Counted from the first letter of the stretch, positions 53,611 through 63,239 are shown. The stretch is DNA of 64,000 nucleotides from Dyadobacter soli (GCF_900101885.1 NZ_FNAN01000012.1:1-64000), one strand, 5' to 3'. Notes: generated by a model not told the origin, from the sequence alone. Numbers and translations: made by a program.

Positions 53611-53740
53611 AGTTAGGCGTAGTCTCCGACTACGTCAGAGCGACAACTGGTCTCTGACCAGTACACAACATTAAGCAACGATGCACAAGCCGGTCGGAGA
53701 CCAGCTTTCGCTCGGACTTAGTTAGAAACTACGCCCAACG
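53611..53740. repeat. Palindrome-rich element with GGCGTAGT ends
   Basis: The element starts AGTTAGGCGTAGT and ends ACTACGCCCAACG, so the termini are inverted copies. Inside are CGTAGTC-TCC-GACTACG (53618-53634), CTGGTC-TCT-GACCAG (53647-53661) and GGTC-GGA-GACC (53692-53702). It has no ORF. It is likely a second, unrelated small mobile or structural repeat placed next to the first. Confidence 0.65.
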
Positions 53741-53808
53741 TCTTGCACCTATCGGCTTTCCTCCATCATCCCTTTCCTCCATTCTCCCCCTTCTACCAAT
53801 CCCCGCAC

Positions 53809-53839
53809 AAAAAACAAATGGCGGGGAGTTCCCGCCATT
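53809..53839 (-). terminator. Rho-independent terminator after SusC/SusD pair 2
   Basis: ATGGCGGG and CCCGCCAT form an 8-bp stem with a short loop. On the minus strand it is followed by TTTGTTTTTT. It lies about 55 bases after the SusD stop at 53894. Confidence 0.75.
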
Positions 53840-53893
53840 GATCCAAAATACCTCAACTATTTACTAATTCACTATGAGATTTTATCGGCCCGG

Positions 53894-55762
53894 TCAGTAG
53901 CCGGGATTCTGTTTAAGCACGCCATTGCTTCTCCGAATCTCGGTATTCGGGATCGGGAAGAGGTAATAATGATCGCCTTTCCAGGGTTTCCGTACTTCGG
54001 CTTCGGGAATGACGCCGTAGGTGTAGCTAAGTTTCCCCAGGGCATCGCCGGGCTTGGCACCCGACCAGTCCATTGTTACCTTCGAAAGGCCCCGGATTGG
54101 GATATCTACATTGCCGGGAGCCGCTTTCCACCGCATGAGGTCGAAGAATCGGGAGTCTTCCAAATGCAGCTCGATCGCCCTTTCGTTGCGGTAGTCACGC
54201 ACAAGTGCCGCGCCGGTGCTTTTGAGGTCGGGCATATTCACCGATCCACGTTTTCTCACTTTATTAATATACTCCCTTGCAACAGCCTCATTGCCCAATG
54301 CCATTTGGATTTCGGCGTAATTGAGGAAAAACTCGGTCAATCGCATGAATACGACCACTTGATTATAGTCGTTATCGAAGCTCGCGCGCGGGCCGGCGAA
54401 GTCGGTGGCTTTTTTAAATGTATAGCCCGTCTGCACCCGCCAGTGGAACGGCGTCAATCCTTTTACCCAATAGGTTTTCGAATCGCGCCCGAAATCGAAC
54501 AGGTTCTGGCCGTTTTTGGGGTCAACCTTATTAGGATTGATGTACGGCGGCGCATTGTCGGCGTTCGGGTTGGCGTCCTCCCAGTATTCATAGAGGCGCT
54601 GGGTACTTTTCGAACCATCGATGATGTTAAGCGGGCCCGCTCCCGGATAGATCACCGCTTCGTAGAACCGAGGATCGCGGTTTTTCTCCGGTTTCTGAGG
54701 ATCATAACCCGATGCGGCATTGACGGTCACACCGTCGGCCTGGTAAGGATATTCGCCGTTCGCCATCTGAAACATATTCACAAAAGTCTGCGTCGGGGCG
54801 ATGCGGTACTGGGCATCGAAGCCGCTGGGCCAGTAGTCGTAATTGTAACCCCAGCCCGGAATGCGGGTAGCCGGTGTGAATGACTTTCCAAAAATGGTTT
54901 CGTCAGTTTTCAGTGGTTTTCTGAACAGCTCGGCGTATTGCGGGTGCAGCGTAAAGCCCATGTCGAATACCGCCTTGGTCGCCGTTTCGGCCGCTCTCCA
55001 TTTAGCCAGGTCGTTGGACGGGTTATTCAGCGGACTTGCCAAATACAGCAAAACCCTCGCCTTGAATGCCTGCGCCGCAGCCTTGCTGATCTTGCCCGTA
55101 CTCACGGGTACACCATCCAGGAAGCCCGCGGCCTTATCCAGCTCGCCCAGGACAAACTGCGCGCATTCATCAAAGGTGTTCCTGGGCACATCGAAGCTCT
55201 CGGAATTGAGCTGAAAACTGTTGGTAATAATGGGCACGCCACCAAACGTGCGCATGAGTTCAAAATACATCCACGCCCGCAGGAAATGCACCTCGCCTTT
55301 CATAGGATCGAGTTTGTCTGCGGCAATGGTCGAACTTTCGATATTTTCAAAAAATACATTGGCCTTTCGGATAAAGCCATACTCGTAATCCCAGAGCGGC
55401 GTCGCGGCAGGCAACCCGTTCACGATGGAAGCCAGGTCGTTTACATTGTCGGCGCTCAAATTTCCTTCTATGTAGTTGCGGATACCCGCCGAGCGTTCAT
55501 GCGTTTCGGGCTGGTTCACGGCAATGTCGGTAAGTGCATCGTACCCGCCGGTGCCGGGTGCCCAGGGAGGCTTTATACCATTATATACATTGTACACATA
55601 GTTCTGAAGAAAAACCGCGTCATTAAACACCGCCTCATCCGAAATCGCGTCCAGCGGCTTCTTATCGAGCACGTTACACGAAGTGGCCGTAGCAATGATA
55701 CCTATCACCGACATCGTGAACGCCCGCTTCATTACGTGATTTTTTATGACTAAATATTTCAT
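53894..55762 (-). CDS. SusD/RagB-family surface lipoprotein
   Basis: The protein has 622 residues, larger than average for the family. The signal ends IIATATSC (Cys29; Cys19 if the ATG at 55732 is used). SusD features include AVFLQNYVYNVYNG near the N-terminus, KGEVHFLRAWMYFELMRTFG with the conserved FLRAW..., SKAAAQAFKARVLLYLASPL, FLNYAEIQMALGNEAVAREY and the C-terminal YLFPIPNTEIRRSNGVLKQN. It begins 11 bases after the SusC gene and works as its substrate-binding lid. The neighbouring fucosidase, isomerase and glycosidase genes suggest a carbohydrate substrate (inference). Confidence 0.93.
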   Translation of the reverse strand: MKYLVIKNHVMKRAFTMSVIGIIATATSCNVLDKKPLDAISDEAVFNDAVFLQNYVYNVYNGIKPPWAPGTGGYDALTDIAVNQPETHERSAGIRNYIEGNLSADNVNDLASIVNGLPAATPLWDYEYGFIRKANVFFENIESSTIAADKLDPMKGEVHFLRAWMYFELMRTFGGVPIITNSFQLNSESFDVPRNTFDECAQFVLGELDKAAGFLDGVPVSTGKISKAAAQAFKARVLLYLASPLNNPSNDLAKWRAAETATKAVFDMGFTLHPQYAELFRKPLKTDETIFGKSFTPATRIPGWGYNYDYWPSGFDAQYRIAPTQTFVNMFQMANGEYPYQADGVTVNAASGYDPQKPEKNRDPRFYEAVIYPGAGPLNIIDGSKSTQRLYEYWEDANPNADNAPPYINPNKVDPKNGQNLFDFGRDSKTYWVKGLTPFHWRVQTGYTFKKATDFAGPRASFDNDYNQVVVFMRLTEFFLNYAEIQMALGNEAVAREYINKVRKRGSVNMPDLKSTGAALVRDYRNERAIELHLEDSRFFDLMRWKAAPGNVDIPIRGLSKVTMDWSGAKPGDALGKLSYTYGVIPEAEVRKPWKGDHYYLFPIPNTEIRRSNGVLKQNPGY

Positions 55763-55773
55763 AGGTTAGCTGA

Positions 55774-58700
55774 TTAGAAAGTAAGGTTGAGTCCGCAGCT
55801 CAGGGTCTTCATATTGGGATACGCGCCGCCGTTTCCGCTCAGGAACTCAGGGTCGCCGTTACCAAACTTTTTAAGCGAATTGAAAATCATGAATGCATTG
55901 TCACCGGAAACATAAACCCGCAAGGCGGTAATCCTTGCTTTCGAAACGAGGGTTTTGGGAAGCGTATAACCCAGCTGCATGTTTTTCATGCGCATCCAGG
56001 TAGCGGTGTGGTAATAAAAGTCACTGTCCGAATTTGCAAGGCCGGTCGGGGCGATCATCGGGAGCTCGGCATTTACGTTCTCCAACGAATAGCTGTTCAG
56101 GGCTACGTAGCGCAACCCGTTACCGCCCGCGCCCGAGTTGAAGCCGGTATTCAGGCGCAGTTTCGCACCGCTCTGTCCTTGCAGGAGCACGGTCAGGTCA
56201 AAATCGCGGTAGTTCAGCCCTACACTAAGGCCATATTGGGTACTCGGGAAAATGGTGGTAATGTTCGTTGCCGGGTCCGTATTATTGGTGGTATTGAACA
56301 TATAGCGGTCGTTGCTATCGATGACGCCGTCGCTGTTCAGGTCGGCAAAGATCAGGCCGCCCAGTGATGCCCCCGGGTATTTCACGCTATTGTCGAGATC
56401 CGCCTGGGTCCGGTAAATACCGAGGGCCTTGTACACGAGCCGCGAACCGAACGGCATGCCTTCGAGCTTTTGATAAGGCTCTGCCTGTGGTGTTTCGTCG
56501 AAATAAATGATCTTGTTTTTGTTATAAGATATATTGCCGTTCACGCGCAGCGTCAGGCGCGAAAAGTTGTGACGGTAGCCGGCCTGAAACTCGATACCCT
56601 TACTGTCCATTTTACCAATGTTCTCATCAGGCAGGATTAACCCCGTGTAACCGGGGATCGAAGCTTGCCTTCTACCGAGGATATTAGAGGTTTTAGTTTT
56701 GAAAAGATCCGCTTCGAAAGTGAGCCGGTTGTCCAGAAATGCTGCTTCCAAACCCAGATCGGTCTTTTCACTCACTTCCCAGGTAATATTAGGGTTGGGC
56801 GTCGACTTCACTGAAATTCCGCGCGCATCCACGCCGTTCACCACCCATCCCGCATCGTAGCCATACGCCGCGATGTACTGGAAAGGATTTACCCGGTCGT
56901 TCCCAAGGCGCCCCCACGAAGCCCTCAGTTTCAAATTACTGACTATATTTTTGGGAATAAATGCCTCGTTGCTGATCACCCAGCCCGCTGAAACCTGCGG
57001 GAAAAATCCAAAACGGGTTTCCTTCGGGAAGATCGGCGAACCGTCGTACCGGGCACTGAAACCGAAAAGGTATTTCTCCTTGAAATCGTAGCTAACCCGC
57101 CCGAAAAAGTTCTGCCGGGCCGATTCCGTGGCGGTACCGTCGGTGTTCCAGTTCAACCGGTTGGTGCTGCCTGCAAAAAGCTGGTCGATGAGGGGCGAAT
57201 CGTAGCCCAGGCGCTGTGCCCAGAAATTGTTGTCATCGTAAGTCATCTGCTCGTAAGCCACGAATGCATTCACTTTATGGTCGGTAGCAATTGTGCGGCT
57301 GTATGACAGTTTCACGTTTCCGGTCGTGCGGAGGCTTTGTCTGAAATCCTCGCGTAAACCGATGTCCTCTACCGACCGGGATTGCTTTTGCACGATCGAG
57401 CCGTCCGGAGCCCGCTCGAAGTACGGCCACACGTAGTTGAATGCCTTGTCATAATTAACCGTTTTGACGATCGACAGAAACCCGTCCACCGCCAGCCCGC
57501 TCACAAAAGGAATGTTATACTTCGCCCGGAGTGTTCCGCTGGCCACGTCGGCCTTGTACTTACGGTAGCCGGGGCTGAGCAAACGCGCAGCCGGGTTCAG
57601 GTGCGACCAACCTTCACCAGGATAACGGTAATCGCCCCCGATGTAGGCCTCCTGCAATGGACTGGTGCTCGCCAGCGAACCTACCTCGCCACCCGGACCA
57701 CCCTGAGGCGTTTGCGTCGATTTTTCGCGGATCGAAAGGTCGAGCCCTACCTCGAAGTCCTTCGTTACCGTCACATCGATATTGCTTCTTACATTATATT
57801 GTCTCAGTTTCGACTTGTTGTCACCACGGAGAATGCCGCCCTGGGAAGCTGTCCCGAGCGACACGAAATACCGTACCCTGTCCGAGCCGCCGCGCATTGT
57901 GAGCGAGTAGCGCGTCTGGCGCACGGGCGGGCCGATCAGCGCGTTCCACCAGTTTTCGGGCCGGCGCTGGCCTGTACGAAATGCTTCTACCAACGCGTCG
58001 GGGAAGTCGGGCGGCGTGCCTTCCAACGCCCTCCTATCGTTCAGCACTTTCATGTATTCGAATGCGTCTGCGGATTTCACTTTCATCGTCGGCGATTGCC
58101 ACGATTGCGTAGTGGAAAAATCGAATGCAGGCTTGCCGGTGGTACCTCTTTTGGTAGTGACCAGAATCACCCCTCCCGCCGATTGAGCACCGTAAATGGC
58201 CGCTGAAGCGTCTTTCAGCACAGAAATCGATTCGATATCGTTGGGGTCGAGGCGGTTGAGACCATCGGGATCAGCATTGGCGACCCCGTCGATTACGATC
58301 AGCGCCGAGGTATTCCGGTACGTATTTGCACCCCTGACCAGGATTTGCGCGTCATCAAAACCCGGCGCGGCGCTTCTTTGCGTGACGTACACGCCCGCCA
58401 TGCGCCCCGCGAGCGAGTTGGACAGCGACACGGCATTAGATTTTTTGATCTCCGCGCCGGTGGTTTGTACCACGGCGTTGGTCAGTTCCGACCGTTTCTG
58501 TGTGCCGTAACCTACCACCACCACGTCACTCAGCTCCTGGGGCGAAACGTCCATTTTCACCGGTATGGTCGACTGCGAGCCAACTTTCACTTCCTGACTC
58601 GTATAACCGATATAAGAAAAGACCAGTACGCTGTTTTCGTCTTTAACCCTGATCGAATAGTTCCCGTCCTGATCGGAGACAACACCGTTATTCGTCCCTT

Positions 58701-58968
58701 TTTCAAGGACATTGACGCCCGGTATCCCGGCATTGTTTTCATCGGTAATTTTTCCGGAAACGGGTTGGTCGGCACGGGAACGAAGTGTGGTAGCCCGGGG
58801 AGCAGACGGTCCCGGAACTGATGCTCCCGACATGACTACGGCTCGCGCAGGCAGACTGAGCGGACCGGCGTTCGCCCAGGTGGCGGGAGTGGGAAACCCC
58901 ATCAACGCGATCCCCAACAAGGTAAACGACGCGCCATACCTAATTTCAGTCAGTAGTTTTGGTTTCAT
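55774..58968 (-). CDS. SusC/RagA-family TonB-dependent outer membrane receptor
   Basis: The protein has 1064 residues. A signal region (about 1-35) precedes an unusually long Ala/Ser/Pro-rich stretch, then the CarboxypepD_reg-like domain (SGKITDENNAGIPGVNVLEK), the TonB-box-like DVVVVGYGTQKRSELT, a plug with ALIVIDGVANADPDGLNRLD and ASAAIYGAQSAGGVILVTTK, and a barrel ending KTLSCGLNLTF. It forms the outer membrane channel with the SusD protein at 53894-55762. A GntR-type candidate site lies 286 bases upstream of the start (59254-59267). Confidence 0.93.
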   Translation of the reverse strand: MKPKLLTEIRYGASFTLLGIALMGFPTPATWANAGPLSLPARAVVMSGASVPGPSAPRATTLRSRADQPVSGKITDENNAGIPGVNVLEKGTNNGVVSDQDGNYSIRVKDENSVLVFSYIGYTSQEVKVGSQSTIPVKMDVSPQELSDVVVVGYGTQKRSELTNAVVQTTGAEIKKSNAVSLSNSLAGRMAGVYVTQRSAAPGFDDAQILVRGANTYRNTSALIVIDGVANADPDGLNRLDPNDIESISVLKDASAAIYGAQSAGGVILVTTKRGTTGKPAFDFSTTQSWQSPTMKVKSADAFEYMKVLNDRRALEGTPPDFPDALVEAFRTGQRRPENWWNALIGPPVRQTRYSLTMRGGSDRVRYFVSLGTASQGGILRGDNKSKLRQYNVRSNIDVTVTKDFEVGLDLSIREKSTQTPQGGPGGEVGSLASTSPLQEAYIGGDYRYPGEGWSHLNPAARLLSPGYRKYKADVASGTLRAKYNIPFVSGLAVDGFLSIVKTVNYDKAFNYVWPYFERAPDGSIVQKQSRSVEDIGLREDFRQSLRTTGNVKLSYSRTIATDHKVNAFVAYEQMTYDDNNFWAQRLGYDSPLIDQLFAGSTNRLNWNTDGTATESARQNFFGRVSYDFKEKYLFGFSARYDGSPIFPKETRFGFFPQVSAGWVISNEAFIPKNIVSNLKLRASWGRLGNDRVNPFQYIAAYGYDAGWVVNGVDARGISVKSTPNPNITWEVSEKTDLGLEAAFLDNRLTFEADLFKTKTSNILGRRQASIPGYTGLILPDENIGKMDSKGIEFQAGYRHNFSRLTLRVNGNISYNKNKIIYFDETPQAEPYQKLEGMPFGSRLVYKALGIYRTQADLDNSVKYPGASLGGLIFADLNSDGVIDSNDRYMFNTTNNTDPATNITTIFPSTQYGLSVGLNYRDFDLTVLLQGQSGAKLRLNTGFNSGAGGNGLRYVALNSYSLENVNAELPMIAPTGLANSDSDFYYHTATWMRMKNMQLGYTLPKTLVSKARITALRVYVSGDNAFMIFNSLKKFGNGDPEFLSGNGGAYPNMKTLSCGLNLTF

Positions 58969-59253
58969 AAAGGAAAAGGAATAGTTAAAATATAAAGCCC
59001 TTCCCTGCCGGCCATTAGCCTGCGAGGTTATTCATGATAAACACACCGGGGTTTGCTGATGAAAGAGTAACGGTATTAGCTAAACGTTCAAATTTCCCGC
59101 ACCACGCCATGCGACGGCTGTGCTACATTTTGCTCAATTTGTGTAAGCTATCCCACCTTCTGACCTGCATTTCTTCAAACCGAAACAATACAGTAGCCTT
59201 CGGAGCAGAGCTCGCGTTATTAGTCAGGTCGTTAATTTTAATCACACTTTAAT

Positions 59254-59267
59254 ATGTACAAACATAT
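59254..59267. promoter_or_regulatory. Candidate GntR operator A
   Basis: ATGTACAAACATAT differs by one base from the sites at 53289-53302 and 63240-63253. Together with the two preceding bases it forms ATATGT-ACAA-ACATAT, a perfect 6-bp inverted repeat with a 4-base spacer. It lies between the SusC gene and the GntR gene. Confidence 0.6.
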
Positions 59268-59338
59268 TAACATATAATCGAACATACAAGTATTCGCGGA
59301 AATAATAATTCGTGGAAATTTTATGAATTTAAGCGGAC

Positions 59339-59365
59339 AAAAAAGGCCCGGACATTGCCGGGCCT
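59339..59365 (-). terminator. Rho-independent terminator after the GntR gene
   Basis: AGGCCCGG and CCGGGCCT form an 8-bp GC-rich stem with a small loop. On the minus strand it is followed by TTTTTTG. It lies 28 bases after the GntR stop. Confidence 0.85.
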
Positions 59366-59392
59366 GAGAATGTATGTAAGTAACCGGAAGTG

Positions 59393-60124
59393 CTAGTCCC
59401 TTACGCTTTCGACGGTATAAACGAAGCTGTCGGCACGATAGTAGCCTATGTTGTATTCGATAGGTCGCTCTCCCTGGTCGAACACGAAACGTTTCCTGAA
59501 AAGTATGGGGCTTCCCGGCTCGACTTCCAGCTTGGCCGCCGTAAACTTGTCGGCTGCGATGGCGCTTACCTCCTCTTTGGATAATGTAGCGATCACCATG
59601 TGGTCTTTTTCGAGAATGTCGTATAAAGGTCGCTTAAAATCTTCCTCGCCTGTAAGCCCTACCCTGGGGTGGAAATAGGAAATGAAATAGACGAACGGCC
59701 CTTCCGCCTTGCCCCTCAGCCGCTCCAATTTCAGCACTTTTTTGTCGGTACCGATGTCAAAAAAGTTAGCGATCTTCTCGTCCGGCGTAACCCAGGTCAC
59801 GTGCAGCTCGAAGTTCTTCACAATGATGCCGCGTGCATTCATTTCCTGCGTGAAACTCAGCCAGTTTTTTGATTTTGAGCTGATTACCGGCTCCGTTACC
59901 TTCGTCCCGACCCCTTTTTTCCGGACAAGCAGGCCTTCATAAACCAACTTGTTGAGCGCCTGGCGTAATGTCGACCGGGAAATGGCCAACCGCTTTGCGA
60001 GCTCCACCTCGTTGGGCAGAAACTTCCCGTCCAGATGCTCCGGCGAGCTGATCATGGTACGCAGTAGGTTCTCTGCCTGGATATGCAATGGAACGGGACT
60101 CTTGTGATCGATACTAAATTTCAT
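59393..60124 (-). CDS. GntR/HutC-family transcriptional regulator
   Basis: The protein has 243 residues from MKFSIDHKSPVPLHIQ; an in-frame ATG at 60172 would add 16 residues that do not fit the family. The winged HTH (about 5-75) contains LPNEVELAKRLAISRSTLRQ and VYEGLLVRKKGVGTKV. A UTRA ligand domain follows (about 95-240; VLKLERLRGKAEGPFVYFIS and SPILFRKRFVFDQGERPIEY). HutC-type regulators are usually repressors released by a phosphorylated sugar or a pathway intermediate. It sits between the SusC/SusD pair and the isomerase gene, and repeated 14-base sites in the neighbouring promoters fit its expected operator style (inference). Confidence 0.92.
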   Translation of the reverse strand: MKFSIDHKSPVPLHIQAENLLRTMISSPEHLDGKFLPNEVELAKRLAISRSTLRQALNKLVYEGLLVRKKGVGTKVTEPVISSKSKNWLSFTQEMNARGIIVKNFELHVTWVTPDEKIANFFDIGTDKKVLKLERLRGKAEGPFVYFISYFHPRVGLTGEEDFKRPLYDILEKDHMVIATLSKEEVSAIAADKFTAAKLEVEPGSPILFRKRFVFDQGERPIEYNIGYYRADSFVYTVESVRD

Positions 60125-60220
60125 ATAGACGGATTGCAGATAGACAAAAGCAAAAATAGCAATTTTGGCCACGCACCGAAATAATTAGCACCAACGATCC
60201 TTCAAAGTCCCGAAAACAAG

Positions 60221-60254
60221 GAAAACCCGTCCGCCGAATGCATTCAGGGTTTTC
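60221..60254 (-). terminator. Stem-loop at the end of the isomerase gene
   Basis: GAAAACCC (60221-60228) and GGGTTTTC (60247-60254) form a perfect 8-bp stem; the arm nearest the gene overlaps its last codons. On the minus strand TTTTCCTTGTTTTC follows. It is probably a terminator. Confidence 0.55.
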
Positions 60255-61998
60255 TTACGTAGGCTTTTAGCGTAGCACATTTTGCACCTTCGCTTCTACC
60301 GGTAGGGGTTATGGTGTACGACGGCACATTGGCAGGTACAATGAACGTTTCGGCGTAATGGATCACATACGGCTCGAAAAGGCCGTCCGGGCTCTCGACA
60401 ACCACCTCGCCGCCTTCTACCAGGTTGACTACATTCAGGTTACCGTGGGTATAATGCGTTACTTTGCGGTCGAACCAATGCCTTCTGGTTTCGATGAATT
60501 GTGTGTTGTACAAACCCGTCGATTCTTCCCGCGAATGGCCGTTCACCGAAATTTCCGCCACATTATTGAACAGGTTTTCCTTCACCCAATCCTCGTCGCG
60601 GTTCCAGTCGATTACTTTTTTACCGTGCTCGATGTTGATCGGCCGTGGCTTTCCGTCCAGTCCGAGCCTGCCCCAATCCCATAATTTGAAGGTAAAAATG
60701 TAAGGCGTGGCCGAGATTTCGAGTACAACTGCATTTTTCCCTGAACAATGGATCGTACCGGCCGGGATCAGAATATGGTCGTGCTTGCGGACAGGCAGCT
60801 TATTGACATATTTTTCCGCATCGAAATCCCCGGACCCGCTTTGTGCTTTTTCAAGATCGGCGATCATCTCGGCTGCCTGCACGTTCCTGCGCGTACCCAG
60901 GTATACGCAGGCGTCGTCGCCCGCTTCGAGGAAGTAGTAGCTTTCGTCCTGGGTATAATCCATCCCGAAATGCTCCTTGATGTAGGCACGTGTAGGGTGC
61001 ACCTGCAAGCTGAGGTTACCACCGTCCATCGTATCGAGGAAGTCGAAACGGATCGGAAATTCCGCTCCGAACAGGTTGTAAATATGCTCGCCAAGTAATT
61101 GCTGCGGGCGGGTCAGAACGAGGTTAATGGATGGCAGTTCGAAAATGCATTCGCCAAACTTGAAAAGCAGGCTGTTTTCTTCCGGAACACAATCGAAACC
61201 CCAGGCATAATTGACCTCCCCACGGTCCAGATCGGCCACTTCTTTCAGCCATTGCCCACCCCATGGCCCCGGATCGAAGAACGGAACAACCCGGAAAGGC
61301 CGCTTTATCGCTTCGTTCAGTCCCTGATGATAAAGTTCTGCGCCCACCATTTTCGGTTCATCAGGCACGCAGGCGTCCATAAAAAAGTCGATTTGATCGA
61401 AAAAACGGAGCTTATGGCGATCAAAAACACGCCAATCGAGAAAGTAGCCCTGTTTGTATTTCAATGCAAAGTTCTCGTCGGCGTTGTCCATACCAAAATT
61501 GCTGACAATGCCACGCTTCATCCTTTTCTGGATTTCCCAACGGGCCACATCGGCATAAATGAGCAGGTCCGCGTCCGCGAACAGCGCAGCGCCTTCACCA
61601 TATATAATGACAGTCCCCGATTCGATGTCAAGGATTTGCGCGCGAACGCTTTCCAGGCGATCTTGCTCAAAGAAATCGGCCATTTCCAGGTCATTCATTT
61701 TCCCGAAAACCTGGTCGTCGGTCACGAACGGAAACACCATCGTGCTGATATCACTCACACTTTTGAGCATATCATTGGTGTGTATAATGGTGGCCGTACC
61801 CAGGTGTCGCCGAATCGCTTCGCGTACCGGTTCTGCCTCTACGCCGTGGTACAGATCGATACAGATCACGGCTTTCGGCTGGTTTTTGGCCTGCGCGACG
61901 CGTGCGATCTCCTGGAAAATGCTGTCCCAGCCCACAAAGCACATGTCGGATGATTTGCTTACTTCTATAAAAGGAAATTTGTCGTAATTCGAAGACAT
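60244..61998 (-). CDS. Bipartite class I mannose-6-phosphate isomerase
   Basis: The protein has 584 residues from MSSNYDKFPFIEVSKSSDMC; an in-frame ATG at 62103 lies inside the upstream gene and is rejected. The C-terminal part from about 240 is a class I phosphomannose isomerase: FDPGPWGGQWL, metal ligands in LSLQVHPT (Gln332, His334) and PAGTIHCSGKN (His417), and the Glu-containing DESYYFLEAG. The N-terminal 235 residues are an extra domain (AVICIDLYHGVEAEPVREAI, then GTVIIYGEGAALFADADLLI), P-loop-kinase-like in feel but without a Walker A motif. It is usual in function for linking mannose-6-phosphate to fructose-6-phosphate. It follows the gene at 62000 by one base, so the two are translationally coupled. 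Confidence 0.85.
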   Translation of the reverse strand: MSSNYDKFPFIEVSKSSDMCFVGWDSIFQEIARVAQAKNQPKAVICIDLYHGVEAEPVREAIRRHLGTATIIHTNDMLKSVSDISTMVFPFVTDDQVFGKMNDLEMADFFEQDRLESVRAQILDIESGTVIIYGEGAALFADADLLIYADVARWEIQKRMKRGIVSNFGMDNADENFALKYKQGYFLDWRVFDRHKLRFFDQIDFFMDACVPDEPKMVGAELYHQGLNEAIKRPFRVVPFFDPGPWGGQWLKEVADLDRGEVNYAWGFDCVPEENSLLFKFGECIFELPSINLVLTRPQQLLGEHIYNLFGAEFPIRFDFLDTMDGGNLSLQVHPTRAYIKEHFGMDYTQDESYYFLEAGDDACVYLGTRRNVQAAEMIADLEKAQSGSGDFDAEKYVNKLPVRKHDHILIPAGTIHCSGKNAVVLEISATPYIFTFKLWDWGRLGLDGKPRPINIEHGKKVIDWNRDEDWVKENLFNNVAEISVNGHSREESTGLYNTQFIETRRHWFDRKVTHYTHGNLNVVNLVEGGEVVVESPDGLFEPYVIHYAETFIVPANVPSYTITPTGRSEGAKCATLKAYVRKP

Positions 61999-61999
61999 T

Positions 62000-63220
62000 T
62001 TATTTTGATTTGGAGCTTTGGCTAAATTTGACCCGCACAAAACGTGGGCGATAGAGGTTGGGCTGCTTCGGCAAAACTTCCAGAAATTTGAAAGAGTTGA
62101 CATTATAAGAAATCAATAATTCACCCGGCGCCGACAATGCGGGATGGGCTTTGGCATTGTAGGTAAACAGTTCCGGGTCCTGAATGTCGGAGGACGTTTT
62201 GTACAACACAATTCTCGGCCCGAACGGCCCGTACGGCGTAGGCCCTACTTGCATGCATATTTCCGGAAAAATGCTACTCAGCTGGTACACCAATGCATAC
62301 TTACCCGGAGCCAGCATACTCACACTCAATTCATTGGAAACCGAATCGGCCAATGCGGCGATTGCCTGCCGGTTTCCGGACCAACCCTCGCTACCCCAGA
62401 ACTCCCATTGCTTAAAGGAGGTGAGCTGCGACGGTTTCACTCTTGCCGCAACGAGCTTTTTCGAAGGCCTTTTCACTCCATAAATGTAAACAAACCCGTC
62501 AGGCGACAACTCCCCCGCCGCTTTGCTGCTGTTGTACACGCCCGCGCCGAACGAGATCGTTTCCTCGCCGGGTTTGTAAGTATTAAATGGCAGTTCGAAC
62601 TGCTGCTGCGCGGTGTATGGGAACTGGCTGCCTGCCAGTATCTTGACCAGCGAGTTGCCGGTTTCCTTGAAAGGAAACGGAGAGCCGTCGTGTGTGTTCG
62701 TGATTTTGTAGGCAAAAATAAACAGGTCCTTGCCGACATCCGTATTCACAAATCCATCACCCAGCCAGAAATAGGTATCCTTGTCGGACGTGTCGGCTTT
62801 GGGGCTGAACACCGCCTGACGCTCCTCCCCTGTTCCCGCAATGCGGAATGTGATACTTGCCGGGTCGGGAGCTTTTCCCTTCAACAATGCGACTGAATTG
62901 TTTACCATAGAAAATCCTGGGTTCAGTTTTCCTTCCTCGATTTCTCCGAGGATCGTATCGCTGAAAAGGATCAAAACGCTGTCCTCCTTCTGTGCATCAC
63001 GGCCGGAAAAAGGGATCGCGAAGATACCATCGCCGCCCAGCCAACCCGATTTCCTCAAAAAGAGGTTCGACCATTCCGGCGCAGGCGTAGCTGTAAATCC
63101 GTTTATTTCAGGATCGCGGCCAGCCATCTTCTTCTGTCCGAACGCCCTTCCCGTGCAGAAAAAGGCAACTACTCCCAGCATCAGAATGGTGTTCTTCATC
63201 GCGTTGTTCAATTTTGACAT
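62000..63220 (-). CDS. Secreted DUF4185/DUF5005-like propeller protein (possible glycosidase)
   Basis: The protein has 406 residues; an internal start at 63199 (MKNTILMLGVVAFFCTG) is also possible and looks like a cleaner signal peptide. The mature protein shows a beta-propeller layout with SGWLGGDGIFAIPFSGRD, SVLILFSDTILGEIEEGKLN, KDTYFWLGDGFVNTDVGKDL and RIVLYKTSSDIQDPELFTYN, close to DUF4185/DUF5005 proteins and five-bladed glycoside hydrolase families. It is probably a periplasmic or surface enzyme of the glycan locus. It is the first gene of a minus-strand pair with the isomerase and has a GntR-type candidate site 20-34 bases upstream. Confidence 0.78.
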   Translation of the reverse strand: MSKLNNAMKNTILMLGVVAFFCTGRAFGQKKMAGRDPEINGFTATPAPEWSNLFLRKSGWLGGDGIFAIPFSGRDAQKEDSVLILFSDTILGEIEEGKLNPGFSMVNNSVALLKGKAPDPASITFRIAGTGEERQAVFSPKADTSDKDTYFWLGDGFVNTDVGKDLFIFAYKITNTHDGSPFPFKETGNSLVKILAGSQFPYTAQQQFELPFNTYKPGEETISFGAGVYNSSKAAGELSPDGFVYIYGVKRPSKKLVAARVKPSQLTSFKQWEFWGSEGWSGNRQAIAALADSVSNELSVSMLAPGKYALVYQLSSIFPEICMQVGPTPYGPFGPRIVLYKTSSDIQDPELFTYNAKAHPALSAPGELLISYNVNSFKFLEVLPKQPNLYRPRFVRVKFSQSSKSK

Positions 63221-63239
63221 AAATATAGTTTATATGTAT

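Larger units (their letters stand above)
58969..59392. other. Intergenic region upstream of SusC pair 2
   Basis: The region carries the candidate operator at 59254-59267 and the terminator of the GntR gene at 59339-59365. No convincing ORF was seen. The SusC leader or promoter must lie between 58969 and about 59300. Confidence 0.5.

Noticed and set aside
53365..53740. CRISPR array
   Set aside because: The repeats are few, inverted relative to each other and unevenly spaced, with no spacer-repeat periodicity and no cas genes nearby.
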